Shown here in pieces: positions 25,069 through 32,582 of a stretch of DNA of 36,167 nucleotides; position 1 is the first letter of the stretch, and every line of letters starts with the position of its first letter. The position numbers were made by a program, and so were the translations under genes. This stretch comes from Bacteroidales bacterium (lineage in GTDB: Bacteria > Bacteroidota > Bacteroidia > Bacteroidales > UBA932). Under the pieces are notes generated by a model, which did no database searches, had not been told where the DNA came from, and saw only the letters and a program-made list of their open reading frames with translations. The DNA lies in contig SUYM01000026.1 in NCBI GenBank assembly GCA_015060455.1, forward strand, positions 1-36,167, written 5' to 3'.

Positions 25069-25491
25069 TAACGGAATCCCAGAGGAGCAGTCGCTGTTTT
25101 TTTTGCAAAAAATAATGATTATCCGCTTTGGGTGCAGTGGTATCCCGAATTAATAACTCGGCAGCAGTTCCGGTAGATTTGCACTATGCCTCTCATCGTC
25201 ATGCCGAGCCGTCATACCTGAACAGGGTCAGATGGAGACATCCGCTGTGCATCTTGACGTCACACCTTGCTGACGCCCTCCACAATATTACGTTTTCATC
25301 CGGAAAACAACCCCCGAAACCCGGATGAGAAGCGAAATTTCCCATGTTCATCCGGAAATACGTACCCAAATCCCGGATGAGATCATAGATTGTAATCAGG
25401 TAAGTTTTTCTGCACTATTTGCGGATAATCACACAAAAAATGCGATTTTTTGGATATAAAAAAAGGTAATGATATACATGTTTACACTACA
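25069..25491. other. Gene-free region with small repeats
   Basis: There is no supported gene. It holds the inverted copy (25114-25139) of the 26-bp segment at 16291-16316, palindrome pair family 2 (25296-25380), and a further GCGGATAATC at about 25421. The same decamer recurs at 16304, inverted near 25117, and at 26051. Confidence 0.55.
25296..25380. repeat. Palindrome pair, family 2 (copy 2)
   Basis: TCATCCGG/CCGGATGA occurs twice (25296-25328 and 25348-25380), two 33-bp palindromes starting 52 bp apart. Arms differ from copy 1 (CCGG for CCGTA) but both sides of the stem change together, and loops keep a CCC-AAAT core. Confidence 0.75.
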
Positions 25492-25600
25492 TGTCATTCT
25501 TTCGCATGCGCTTGGAGCGACTTCGTCGATTACTGAGCGTCAGCGAAGAATCTGTAACAGATGCTTCACTACGTTCAGCATGACAGTCTGGAGGTAATCC
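25492..25600. repeat. TGTCAT composite repeat R3
   Basis: TGTCATTCTTTCGCAT opens the element. CGACTTCGTCGATTACTGAG and ACAGATGCTTCACTACG lie inside, and CAGCATGACAGTCTGGAGG is near the end. It is the inverted relative of R2 (18271-18400). Confidence 0.8.
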
Positions 25601-25669
25601 ATTTTGTGTAAACTGATATATCATTCCCTAAAATAACTTCGTACCATTGCAATCCCATTCGGGAAGTAT

Positions 25670-25744
25670 GCGGAAATAGCTCAGTTGGTTAGTAGCACCT
25701 GACTCATAATCAGGGGGTCCCAGGTTCAAGCCCTGGTGGGACCA
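25670..25744 (+). pseudogene. Chimeric tRNA(CAU) copy with mismatched acceptor
   Basis: From 25676 to 25745 this is identical over 70 bp to the tRNA at 23852-23921. The first seven bases are GCGGAAA instead of GGTCCTA, and they cannot pair with the retained TGGGACC: five of seven positions mismatch. GCGGAAATAGCTCAG is the usual opening of other tRNAs, such as Gly types, so this looks like a fusion of two tRNA genes at their shared D-arm sequence. A TACCATTG box at 25642-25649 and a perfect terminator suggest it could still be transcribed. Confidence 0.8.
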
Positions 25745-25746
25745 CG

Positions 25747-25780
25747 AAAAAGCACTTGCAGATTCTGCAAGTGCTTTTTT
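25747..25780 (+). terminator. Terminator after chimeric tRNA
   Basis: AAAAAGCACTTGCAG/CTGCAAGTGCTTTTT is a perfect stem with an ATT loop and a T-run. It may also serve the convergent Pmp3-like gene. Confidence 0.9.
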
Positions 25781-25800
25781 GTGTAGATATACCTTTCTGA

Positions 25801-25956
25801 CTATTCGTTTTTATTCAGAATAACCAACGCGGCTATTACTCCGGGCACCCATCCGCATGCTGTGAGCAGAAGGGTAATGAGAATTGATCCGCAACCCCTG
25901 TCGAGTACAGCAAGGGGTGGAAACAGAATTGCTAATAATACTCTTCCTAATGACAT
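25801..25956 (-). CDS. YqaE/Pmp3-family small membrane protein
   Basis: This 51-aa protein starts at the ATG at 25956. Two hydrophobic helices flank a short polar turn, and the family pattern is clear: LLAILFPPLAVLDRGCGSILITLLLTACGW in outline, then PGVIAALVIL. Pmp3-like proteins are small membrane proteins tied to membrane potential and salt or cold stress in other organisms. Upstream in-frame codons (to 25992) overlap a TATTTTTG box on this strand (25981-25988), so the shorter start is preferred. Confidence 0.85.
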   Translation of the reverse strand: MSLGRVLLAILFPPLAVLDRGCGSILITLLLTACGWVPGVIAALVILNKNE

Positions 25957-26075
25957 ATTTGTGTTTTTTAGTTTCTGACGCAAAAATAACAATTTTTTCG
26001 TCTTCTTTAAAATGATTGCCCGATATCAGCGCATATTTCACTGAACCTTTTGCGGATAATCTTTTTTCTTTTTAT

Positions 26076-26083
26076 TAAATTTG
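26076..26083 (+). promoter_or_regulatory. -7 promoter box of lysine operon
   Basis: TAAATTTG lies only 6 bp before the first ATG (26090), so the transcript would be leaderless or begin at the second ATG (26093). GCGGATAATC lies just upstream (about 26052). Confidence 0.5.
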
Positions 26084-26089
26084 CGAGTT

Positions 26090-27235
26090 ATGATGGATAT
26101 CAGGTTTTATATGGATATGCTCGGCATTGACTCCACTTCCGGAAGGGAGCGGGGACTGGCTGATTTTCTCGCCGAGAGTATGATGACAGACAGGAACACC
26201 CTGAGGCGATTTGATGTAGAGTCCATGAGGGCTGATACACCGAAGGGTTGCGAGGTGCCACAGAATCTTTTCTTCTCGTGGGGTACGCCTAAAGTGATTT
26301 TCTGCAGTCATCTTGATACGGTTCCGCCTTATATTGCTCCGCACATTGACGGCTCTATGGCCACCGGTCGTGGCACTTGTGACGCGAAAGGACAGATATT
26401 TGCCATGTGGGAGGCATGCAAGGCGATGGAAGATATGGGAATGACGGATTTCGGACTGCTTCTTCTGGCAGGAGAGGAAACCGGATCTTTCGGAGCAAAA
26501 GCATTTAACTCTGTCATATCGACTCCCTCTTCTGTCATATCGAGCGAAGTCGAGATATCCCCGGACGCCTGGGTGATCGTCGGCGAACCGACAGACAACT
26601 GCATGGCGACCGCAGAGAAAGGAACAAAATCCTATGACGTTACCTTTAGCGGAAAGTCCTGTCATTCCGGTTACCCGGAACTTGGTGCCAGTGCCATCAT
26701 GTATTTCAATGATTTCGTGAACGCTCTGCGCAGCATAGTATTCCCGGTGGATGAAGTCTTGGGGGAGACGACATGGAACATAGGAGACCTCGTGAGTGCA
26801 AATCCTCAGAACATCCTCAGCGACAGACTGACATGCAGGATATATTTCAGGACGACTTTCGAGTCTGATGAGATGGTCCGGAACATCATGAAGAACATTG
26901 CCGGTCCGGATGCAAGGCTGCGTTTCGGTCGTCCGGCAGTTCAGGACGGCTCTGACATAGTGGCCAAGTCTGTTGCTCCGTGGCAGGAGGCCATGAGCGT
27001 AAACCTCAGAGGAGGGGATGCGCCGACCCGTTTCGAGGTACTGGACGGTTTCCCTGTGAAGGCGGTTGCCTTCGGAAGCGACGCTCCGGTGCTCAAATGC
27101 TTCAGGCATAGGATCCTCTGCGGTCCAGGCTCCATCCATGTAGCCCACCGACCTGACGAGCATATAAACATAGAAGATATAGAAACAGCCGTCCGGAACT
27201 ATATAAAGATGGCACAACGCATATTGGAACAATAG
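26090..27235 (+). CDS. M20-family deacylase (DapE/ArgE-like)
   Basis: This protein is about 381 aa. Zinc-peptidase M20 landmarks are H74 in CSHLDT, D98 in GTCDAKG, E129-E130 in AGEETG, VGEPTD near 164-169 and H192 in SGKSCHSGYPE, which belongs to the lid domain. M20 enzymes hydrolyse N-acyl amino acids, with DapE, ArgE and ACY1 as relatives. Because lysC-dapB-dapA-dapD-aminotransferase-dapF follow, removal of succinate from N-succinyl-LL-diaminopimelate is the best guess, but acetylornithine deacetylase cannot be excluded. Residues about 140-158 (SVISTPSSVISSEVEISPD) are encoded by a copy of the dispersed TGTCAT repeat and look like an in-frame insertion in a loop before the metal-binding VGEP strand. 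Confidence 0.85.
   Translation: MMDIRFYMDMLGIDSTSGRERGLADFLAESMMTDRNTLRRFDVESMRADTPKGCEVPQNLFFSWGTPKVIFCSHLDTVPPYIAPHIDGSMATGRGTCDAKGQIFAMWEACKAMEDMGMTDFGLLLLAGEETGSFGAKAFNSVISTPSSVISSEVEISPDAWVIVGEPTDNCMATAEKGTKSYDVTFSGKSCHSGYPELGASAIMYFNDFVNALRSIVFPVDEVLGETTWNIGDLVSANPQNILSDRLTCRIYFRTTFESDEMVRNIMKNIAGPDARLRFGRPAVQDGSDIVAKSVAPWQEAMSVNLRGGDAPTRFEVLDGFPVKAVAFGSDAPVLKCFRHRILCGPGSIHVAHRPDEHINIEDIETAVRNYIKMAQRILEQ
26512..26560. repeat. TGTCAT repeat inside the M20 coding region
   Basis: TGTCATATCGA occurs at 26512 and TGTCATATCGAGCGAAG at 26533, ending in CGAGATATCC. The two-part form is the same as at 31340-31396 upstream of the aminotransferase gene. It is translated in frame without a stop. 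Confidence 0.75.
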
Positions 27236-27246
27236 ATTATAAACAG

Positions 27247-27438
27247 GAAGCAAATATTGTGATAAGGCACTTCAGTGCCGTGCCATTCGCGTCAGCGAGG
27301 TTTTATTAAAACCGAAGCAGCGATGGCACCCGACCTGAACAAAGTGAATGGTCGGCATGCCCCTCGGGGCTGTCGCGTAGCGACTGGGGGTAAGACCTAT
27401 ATCATAATATTTGTTTCGCAGAAGCAAATATTATGATA
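27247..27438 (+). repeat. Fold-back element at lysC start
   Basis: GAAGCAAATATTGTGATA (27247-27264) recurs as GAAGCAAATATTATGATA at 27421-27438, where it contains the lysC start codon. An inverted copy of its core (TATCATAATATTTG, 27400-27413) lies just before. The DNA between forms several hairpins: GGCAC/GTGCC, GTGCCATTCGC/GCGATGGCAC, CCGACC/GGTCGG, GCCCC/GGGGC and GTCGC/GCGAC. The flanking direct repeats resemble a target duplication, and the 14-bp stem would hide the lysC start in mRNA. Confidence 0.7.
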
Positions 27439-28806
27439 GTAATGAAATTCGGCGGAACATCCGTCGCTAACTTTGAAGCCATAACAAGAACCATATTCAT
27501 AATCGGTGGCCGACTGGATCAGAAACCGATTGTGGTGGTGTCTGCGCTTTCAAAAGTGACAGACCTTCTATACAGGATATCGGATGCGGCGGCATCAAAG
27601 GACCTGCCTCAGACAAAGGAACTTCTTTCGCAACTTCGTCAGCGCCACGTTGACCTCACTTCGGAACTGCTTTCCCAAAGCGTCCAAAAGGACGAGGCGA
27701 TAGAGCGTGTAAATGAACTGTGTGACTCCTTGGAGGGCATAGCGATGGCTGTGTGCTCCCTCGGAGAACTTTCGGACCGCAACAAGGCAGTCATCATCTC
27801 GACAGGAGAGTATCTTTCTTCAACCATAATATCTTATGCAATGAACGCAAAAGGCATAAGGACAAAGTGGGTGGATGCGAGGACCATGATGATTACCAGC
27901 GAGTCCTATCTCAAGGGAGAGCCTGATATGAATGCCATTGCGGCAAAGGTTCCGGGAGTTGTGGCTGAGGCCTATGAGGGAATGGATGCAATCATCACTC
28001 AGGGATTCGTGGGAGTGACATCCGAGGGACGCCCTACAGTTCTTGGCCGCGGAGGTTCTGACTATTCGGCATCTCTCATTGGTATGGCAGTGGATGCTGA
28101 AAGGATAGAGATATGGACAGACGTTGATGGCGTGCGCACGGCGGACCCTCGTTATGTGCCTAATACAAAGAGTCTTGAGCAGATTTCGTTTGAGGAGGCT
28201 GCCGAGATGGCGCATTTCGGAGCGAAGGTGCTTCATCCTCTTACTATCGAGCCGGCTGTGAAGAAGAACATTCCGATCTATGTGCTCAACTCCATGAATC
28301 CGTCAGGCAAGGGTACCGCTATCCTTCGCAATGAACTTATCGAGGACGGAGTCAAATCGGTTTCGTTCAAGGAGAATATCCGTGTGATCAATATATTCTC
28401 TACCAAGATGATCAATACATCAGGCTTCCTGCGCCGCGTGTTTGAGATTTTCTCGGAGAGCAAGGTGTCAGTTGACCTTATCAGTACCTCGGAAGCCAAT
28501 ATCTCTGTCACCGTGGATTCGTCTCAGAATATAGATCCCGTGGTGGCTGAACTCTCAGAGTTTGCAGATGTGATCGTTGATGACGACAAGTCTCAAGTGT
28601 CGGTAATCGGCAAGAATATCGTCAAACTCAACGGCATGCTCAAGAAGACGTTCACCCCGCTCAAGAAATGTAATGTCTATATGATTTCGCAGGGAGCGTC
28701 ATTTGTAAATATCAGTTTTGTGGTTGACCGTGAGGAACTTAACGAGGTCGTATGTGACCTGCATCATCACCTTTTCGAGCAGCCGGAAGAACTTGAAACA
28801 TTTTAA
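27433..28806 (+). CDS. lysC: Aspartate kinase
   Basis: This 457-aa protein is a monofunctional aspartokinase. It has the N-terminal KFGGTSV (residues 5-11), the kinase-domain STGEYLSS and RGGSDYSASLI, and DVDGVRTADPR. Two C-terminal ACT domains follow (from about 300: INIFSTKM, then VISVTVDSS-like strands), which usually bind lysine for feedback control. It phosphorylates aspartate, the first step to diaminopimelate, lysine, threonine and methionine. No homoserine dehydrogenase part is fused. dapB begins 2 nt after the stop. The start codon sits in the arm of a 14-bp perfect inverted repeat. Confidence 0.95.
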   Translation: MIVMKFGGTSVANFEAITRTIFIIGGRLDQKPIVVVSALSKVTDLLYRISDAAASKDLPQTKELLSQLRQRHVDLTSELLSQSVQKDEAIERVNELCDSLEGIAMAVCSLGELSDRNKAVIISTGEYLSSTIISYAMNAKGIRTKWVDARTMMITSESYLKGEPDMNAIAAKVPGVVAEAYEGMDAIITQGFVGVTSEGRPTVLGRGGSDYSASLIGMAVDAERIEIWTDVDGVRTADPRYVPNTKSLEQISFEEAAEMAHFGAKVLHPLTIEPAVKKNIPIYVLNSMNPSGKGTAILRNELIEDGVKSVSFKENIRVINIFSTKMINTSGFLRRVFEIFSESKVSVDLISTSEANISVTVDSSQNIDPVVAELSEFADVIVDDDKSQVSVIGKNIVKLNGMLKKTFTPLKKCNVYMISQGASFVNISFVVDREELNEVVCDLHHHLFEQPEELETF

Positions 28807-28808
28807 CT

Positions 28809-29477
28809 ATGAAACTGTTTATCAGCGGATACGGAAAAATGGGGCGGATGATCGAGCAGATCATACTTTCCCGCGGATTGGAATATGCCGGCTGGAGTGA
28901 GGCCGTGACAGAAACTGACCCTGCTCTTGCAAAGGAGTGCGTGTGCATAGATTTCACTACCCCTGCTGCGTTCAGAGCCAACTATAAATTTCTTGCGGAG
29001 AACTTCGGAGCAGTGGTGGTCGGCACTACTGGCTGGGCGGACATCAAGGAAGAGGTCATCGGGTATTTCGAGAAATGCGGCACTCCGATGATATGGGCAT
29101 CAAACTACTCCATAGGCGTGAATGTATTCTTTGCCGTGACTGACTATATATCAAAGATGCTTGGCAAGACCGGAGGATACAGTCCATATATGGTAGAGAT
29201 GCATCATTGCCATAAACTTGACGCGCCGAGCGGAACGGCACGCAGTCTTGGTGACATAGTGGATGCCAATATGGGTACGCAGACTGACATCCAGTCAGTA
29301 CGCTGTGGCGAGATTCCGGGCATACACACAATAGGTTTCGAGGGCTTGAACGACCGCATCACCATGACACATGAGGCCTTCTCCCGTGAAGGTTTTGCAG
29401 CAGGAGCAGTGGAGGCGGCGCTGATGACCGAAGGCCTGTCCGGCGTACACGAATTCCGTGAACTGCTGATTAAATAG
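28809..29477 (+). CDS. dapB: 4-hydroxy-tetrahydrodipicolinate reductase
   Basis: This 222-aa protein has the nucleotide-binding GYGKMGR at the N-terminus, DFTTPAA, VGTTGW, the substrate and catalytic block HHCHKLDAPSGTA, and SREGFAAGAVEAAL near the end. It reduces the product of DapA with NAD(P)H. It is shorter than the E. coli enzyme but keeps all core blocks, as is usual in this phylum. The gene is tightly coupled to lysC. A TGTCAT-type repeat fills much of the 60-bp gap to dapA. Confidence 0.95.
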   Translation: MKLFISGYGKMGRMIEQIILSRGLEYAGWSEAVTETDPALAKECVCIDFTTPAAFRANYKFLAENFGAVVVGTTGWADIKEEVIGYFEKCGTPMIWASNYSIGVNVFFAVTDYISKMLGKTGGYSPYMVEMHHCHKLDAPSGTARSLGDIVDANMGTQTDIQSVRCGEIPGIHTIGFEGLNDRITMTHEAFSREGFAAGAVEAALMTEGLSGVHEFRELLIK

Positions 29478-29487
29478 AGCGTCCCAC

Positions 29488-29515
29488 TGTCATCCTGAGC
29501 GTAGCGAAGGATCTG
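29488..29515. repeat. TGTCAT repeat R4 between dapB and dapA
   Basis: TGTCATCCTGAGCG + TAGCGAAGGATCTG is the short form of the composite repeat. It is also seen, inverted, inside rimM and at the left end of R1. Confidence 0.8.
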
Positions 29516-29537
29516 TAAAACGAATGAACACATAAAT

Positions 29538-30419
29538 ATGAATACATCAAATTTCAGAGGCTGCGGAACAGCCCTTATAACACCGTTCAGAAACGGGGCA
29601 GTCGATTACGATGCTTTTGCGGCATTGGTTGACAGGCAGGTTGCGGCAGGAATCGATTTTCTGGTGCCCCTCGGAACGACAGGCGAGACTCCATGTCTGA
29701 CTGACGATGAGAAGATCAAGTTGCTTCGTCTTACCAGAGAGCACGCCGGTGGTATTCCTGTCATGGCAGGTGTGGGCACAAATTCCCTTGAACATACCAT
29801 TGAGAACATAAAACTTCTTGAACCCCATGGCGTGGATGCGTTCCTGGTGGTTGTTCCATATTACAACAAGCCGCCTCAGGAGGGCATGTACCAGTATTTC
29901 AAGGCTGTGGCGGAATCTACTTCCAAGCCGATAGTACTATATAACGTGCCGGGCCGTACCGGATCGAACATGACCTCGGAGACCACTCTCAGACTTGCGC
30001 AGATTGATAATATCATAGCCATCAAGGAGGCATCGAGCAACCGCGGACAGATATTGGAGATCATTCAGGGGCGTCCGGAGGGATTCGCAGTGCTCAGCGG
30101 CAATGATGACGAGACCTTCCCGCTTATGAAGGAAGGCGCTGACGGTATCATCAGTGTGGCTTCGAATATAGATCCTGCATCATGTGTGAAACTTGCTCAT
30201 GCGATGATGGAGGGCAAGGTGGAGAAGGCGGCCATGTATCACGAACGTCTGATGCCGCTTTTCCGCAACTGTTTCGTGGAAAGCAATCCTATCCCTGCAA
30301 AGGCTGCGCTCGCTGCGATGGGACTTATTGCCAATGAGTGCCGTCTGCCGCTCGTGCCGGCTCAGCAGAAGACCTACGACCTGATGGTCGAGACCGTAAA
30401 GGGACTGGGCCTGATATAG
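29538..30419 (+). CDS. dapA: 4-hydroxy-tetrahydrodipicolinate synthase
   Basis: This 293-aa protein has GTTGETPCLTDDEK, the catalytic-triad threonines and tyrosine, YNVPGRTGSNM, and the Schiff-base lysine in IIAIKEASSN. It condenses pyruvate with aspartate semialdehyde, the committed step to diaminopimelate. Length and motifs are standard. The gap to dapD holds a pair of 38-bp palindromes. Confidence 0.96.
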   Translation: MNTSNFRGCGTALITPFRNGAVDYDAFAALVDRQVAAGIDFLVPLGTTGETPCLTDDEKIKLLRLTREHAGGIPVMAGVGTNSLEHTIENIKLLEPHGVDAFLVVVPYYNKPPQEGMYQYFKAVAESTSKPIVLYNVPGRTGSNMTSETTLRLAQIDNIIAIKEASSNRGQILEIIQGRPEGFAVLSGNDDETFPLMKEGADGIISVASNIDPASCVKLAHAMMEGKVEKAAMYHERLMPLFRNCFVESNPIPAKAALAAMGLIANECRLPLVPAQQKTYDLMVETVKGLGLI

Positions 30420-30435
30420 AATAGATTTGAAGGAG

Positions 30436-30546
30436 CCGTCCGACACTGAAATGCCCAAAATTCTGCCTGACGGTCCCGTTTTAGCTTCAAAAATGAACAT
30501 TTTTGCCACCGTCCGGCATCAAAAACATAAAAATTCTGCCTGACGG
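30436..30546. repeat. REPIN-like palindrome pair in dapA-dapD gap
   Basis: Two 38-bp palindromes lie at 30436-30473 (CCGTCCGACA/TGCCTGACGG) and 30509-30546 (CCGTCCGGCA/TGCCTGACGG). They start 73 bp apart with a 35-bp spacer beginning TCCCGTTTT. Palindrome length, spacing and spacer start are the same as in the arrays beside the RAYT-like gene, while the arm core has changed from ACGCA/TGCGT to GGCA/TGCC on both sides. Confidence 0.88.
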
Positions 30547-30564
30547 TCCTGAAAAGAAAGAATT

Positions 30565-31335
30565 ATGAACGATATAGAAAAATTCAACCAGACCATTGCC
30601 GACCTTGAAAGCGGCAAAGTAAGAGTGGCCGAGAAAGTCGGCGGCGAGTGGAAAGTGAACTCCTGGGTCAAGGAGGTGATACTGAGCGGATTCCGTCTCG
30701 GTAAACTCACTGACATGAGCCAGGGACAGTTCGCCTTCTTCGACAAGGATACTATCCCGACCCGCAAGTTTACAGCCGAGAACGGTGTGCGCATCGTGCC
30801 GGGCGGAAGCAGTGTGCGCACCGGTGCATATCTGGCGCCTTCGGTGATCATGATGCCGCCTGCGTATGTCAACATAGGTGCGTTTGTGGATGAGGGTGCG
30901 ATGATAGACTCTCATGCTCTTGTAGGCTCATGCGCTCAGGTGGGAAAGCATGTGCATCTTTCTGCCGCGTCGCAGTTGGGTGGCGTGCTGGAGCCTGTAG
31001 GGGCTCTGCCAGTGATCATTGAGGATAATGTGTTTATCGGTGGTAACTGCGGTATATATGAGGGTACGATCGTGAAGGAGAACGCAGTGATCGGTACGGG
31101 TGTGATCATCAATGCGTCAACGGCGATCTATGACGCCACGACAGGGGAATATATCCGGGCTAATGAGAACGGTCAGATTGTGGTACCTGAAGGTGCTGTG
31201 GTTGTGGCTGGAAGCCGTCCTATCAGCAAGGGTCCGGGTGCGGAAGCAGGTGTTCACCTGTATTGTCCTGTCATTGTGAAATATCGTGATGACAAGACTT
31301 CCGGTTCCATCACTCTGGAGGATATGCTCAGATAG
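30565..31335 (+). CDS. dapD: Tetrahydrodipicolinate N-succinyltransferase
   Basis: This 256-aa protein has a short helical N-domain followed by left-handed beta-helix hexapeptide repeats (about 85-215: [36 protein letters not shown]). The DapD signature [19 protein letters not shown] and GGNCGIYEG are present. It transfers succinyl from succinyl-CoA to tetrahydrodipicolinate, which marks the acyl route rather than the one-step DapL route. The neighbouring aminotransferase and M20 genes fit the next two steps. Confidence 0.93.
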   Translation: MNDIEKFNQTIADLESGKVRVAEKVGGEWKVNSWVKEVILSGFRLGKLTDMSQGQFAFFDKDTIPTRKFTAENGVRIVPGGSSVRTGAYLAPSVIMMPPAYVNIGAFVDEGAMIDSHALVGSCAQVGKHVHLSAASQLGGVLEPVGALPVIIEDNVFIGGNCGIYEGTIVKENAVIGTGVIINASTAIYDATTGEYIRANENGQIVVPEGAVVVAGSRPISKGPGAEAGVHLYCPVIVKYRDDKTSGSITLEDMLR

Positions 31336-31339
31336 AGAT

Positions 31340-31396
31340 TGTCATGTCGGGCACAGTCTCTCTGTCATGTCGAGCGAGCGCAGCGAGTCGAGACAT
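31340..31396. repeat. TGTCAT repeat R5 before aminotransferase gene
   Basis: TGTCATGTCGGGC is followed 23 bp later by TGTCATGTCGAGCGAG and the arm GAGTCGAGACATC. It fills the dapD-aminotransferase gap, and in-frame codons continue through it, so an earlier start would translate it. Confidence 0.75.
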
Positions 31397-31403
31397 CTAT
31401 ATA

Positions 31404-32582
31404 ATGAATATGTACAACGAAAAATTTTCAAAAGACGTATCATCATTCTTCCGCTCTCCGGTGAGAGAAATCTTCAAGAGGGTCGATCTGAATGCCATAT
31501 ATTCGTTCGCAGGCGGCTATCCTTCTGCGGACACCTTCCCTTTGGAGGATATAAAGCAGACAGTCGCTGAGGTAATTGACAAATATCAGGGCAAGGCCTT
31601 CCAGTATGGAGCCACTCAGGGGGTCATGGAACTGCGTGAGGCGGTGGCTCGACGTTATGGTGTGCCGGTGGAGCGCGTGCAGATCACTTCGTCCTCGCAG
31701 CAGGGCATCGATGTGTGCACCAGAGTGCTTGTGGATCCTGGCGATGTGGTCCTGACTTCAAGTCCGTCATATCTCGGAGCGCTTCAGTCCTTCTGCTCTT
31801 ATCGTGCTGACATCAGAGGCGTGGCGCATAAGGATGATCTGAACGAATATCGTCAGGCATATATCAAAACCCTCGATCAGGTCAGGGCTGAGGGCAAGCA
31901 GGTCAAGTTCCTGTATATGATCCCTGACTTTCAGAATCCTTCTGGAGAGTCGCTGACCCTGGAAGAAAGACAGATGCTTGTGGGACTGGCTGAGGAATAT
32001 GACTTCCTTATAGTGGAGGACAGCCCGTACAGGGAACTCAGGTACGAGGGTGAGCATATTCCGACAATGTATTCGCTTTCTCCCGACCGTGTCATCCATC
32101 TTGGTTCATTCTCCAAGATTTTCGCTCCGGGTTTCCGCCTTGGCTGGGCCATCGCACATCCGGAGATATTGGACAAGATATATGTGTGCAAGCAGTCGCT
32201 GGATCTCTGCCCTCCGATCATGGACCAGTATGTTGCGGCAGAGTTTCTGGAAAGCGGACGGCTTGATGCGAACCTTGCAAAGTCGATCGAACTGTATAAG
32301 GGCAAGCGCGACCTGCTTCTGGGACTGCTTGAAGAATATATGCCTGCCGGTGTCAGATGGACCCATCCTCAGGGAGGCCTTTTCCTCTTTCTGACCCTTC
32401 CGGAAGGCTTTGATGCGGTGAAATTCTATGACACTGCGCTTGATGCCGGAGTGGCATACGTTGCAGGCGAGTTCTTTCACCCGGACGGCAGCGGCAAGAA
32501 CACCATGAGGCTCAATTTCTCCTTCATGACCAAGGAACGCATTACCGAAGGAGTCAAACTTTTATCGAAAATACTACCATGA
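31404..32582 (+). CDS. PLP aminotransferase, probable DapC role
   Basis: This protein is about 392 aa from the ATG at 31404. It is a fold-type I class I/II aminotransferase, with YGATQGVMELREAVARRYG, SSSQQGID, IPDFQNPSG, VEDSPYREL and the PLP lysine in LGSFSKIFAPGFRLGW. These blocks resemble the 2-aminoadipate aminotransferase (LysN) and MocR-like group. Its position between dapD and dapF, with a 4-bp overlap with dapF, suggests that it aminates N-succinyl-2-amino-6-oxopimelate (the DapC step). It does not look like DapL. The track of open codons extends 20 residues upstream into the R5 repeat, which I exclude. Confidence 0.85.
   Translation: MNMYNEKFSKDVSSFFRSPVREIFKRVDLNAIYSFAGGYPSADTFPLEDIKQTVAEVIDKYQGKAFQYGATQGVMELREAVARRYGVPVERVQITSSSQQGIDVCTRVLVDPGDVVLTSSPSYLGALQSFCSYRADIRGVAHKDDLNEYRQAYIKTLDQVRAEGKQVKFLYMIPDFQNPSGESLTLEERQMLVGLAEEYDFLIVEDSPYRELRYEGEHIPTMYSLSPDRVIHLGSFSKIFAPGFRLGWAIAHPEILDKIYVCKQSLDLCPPIMDQYVAAEFLESGRLDANLAKSIELYKGKRDLLLGLLEEYMPAGVRWTHPQGGLFLFLTLPEGFDAVKFYDTALDAGVAYVAGEFFHPDGSGKNTMRLNFSFMTKERITEGVKLLSKILP

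Noticed and set aside
26075..27253. 392-aa open frame antisense to the M20 gene
   Set aside because: It mirrors a well-supported gene over its whole length, has no promoter or family-like motifs, and begins and ends with the real gene.
27265..27420. Lysine riboswitch upstream of lysC
   Set aside because: The hairpins do not show the conserved core I would expect of the lysine riboswitch, and the flanking direct repeats point to an inserted element.
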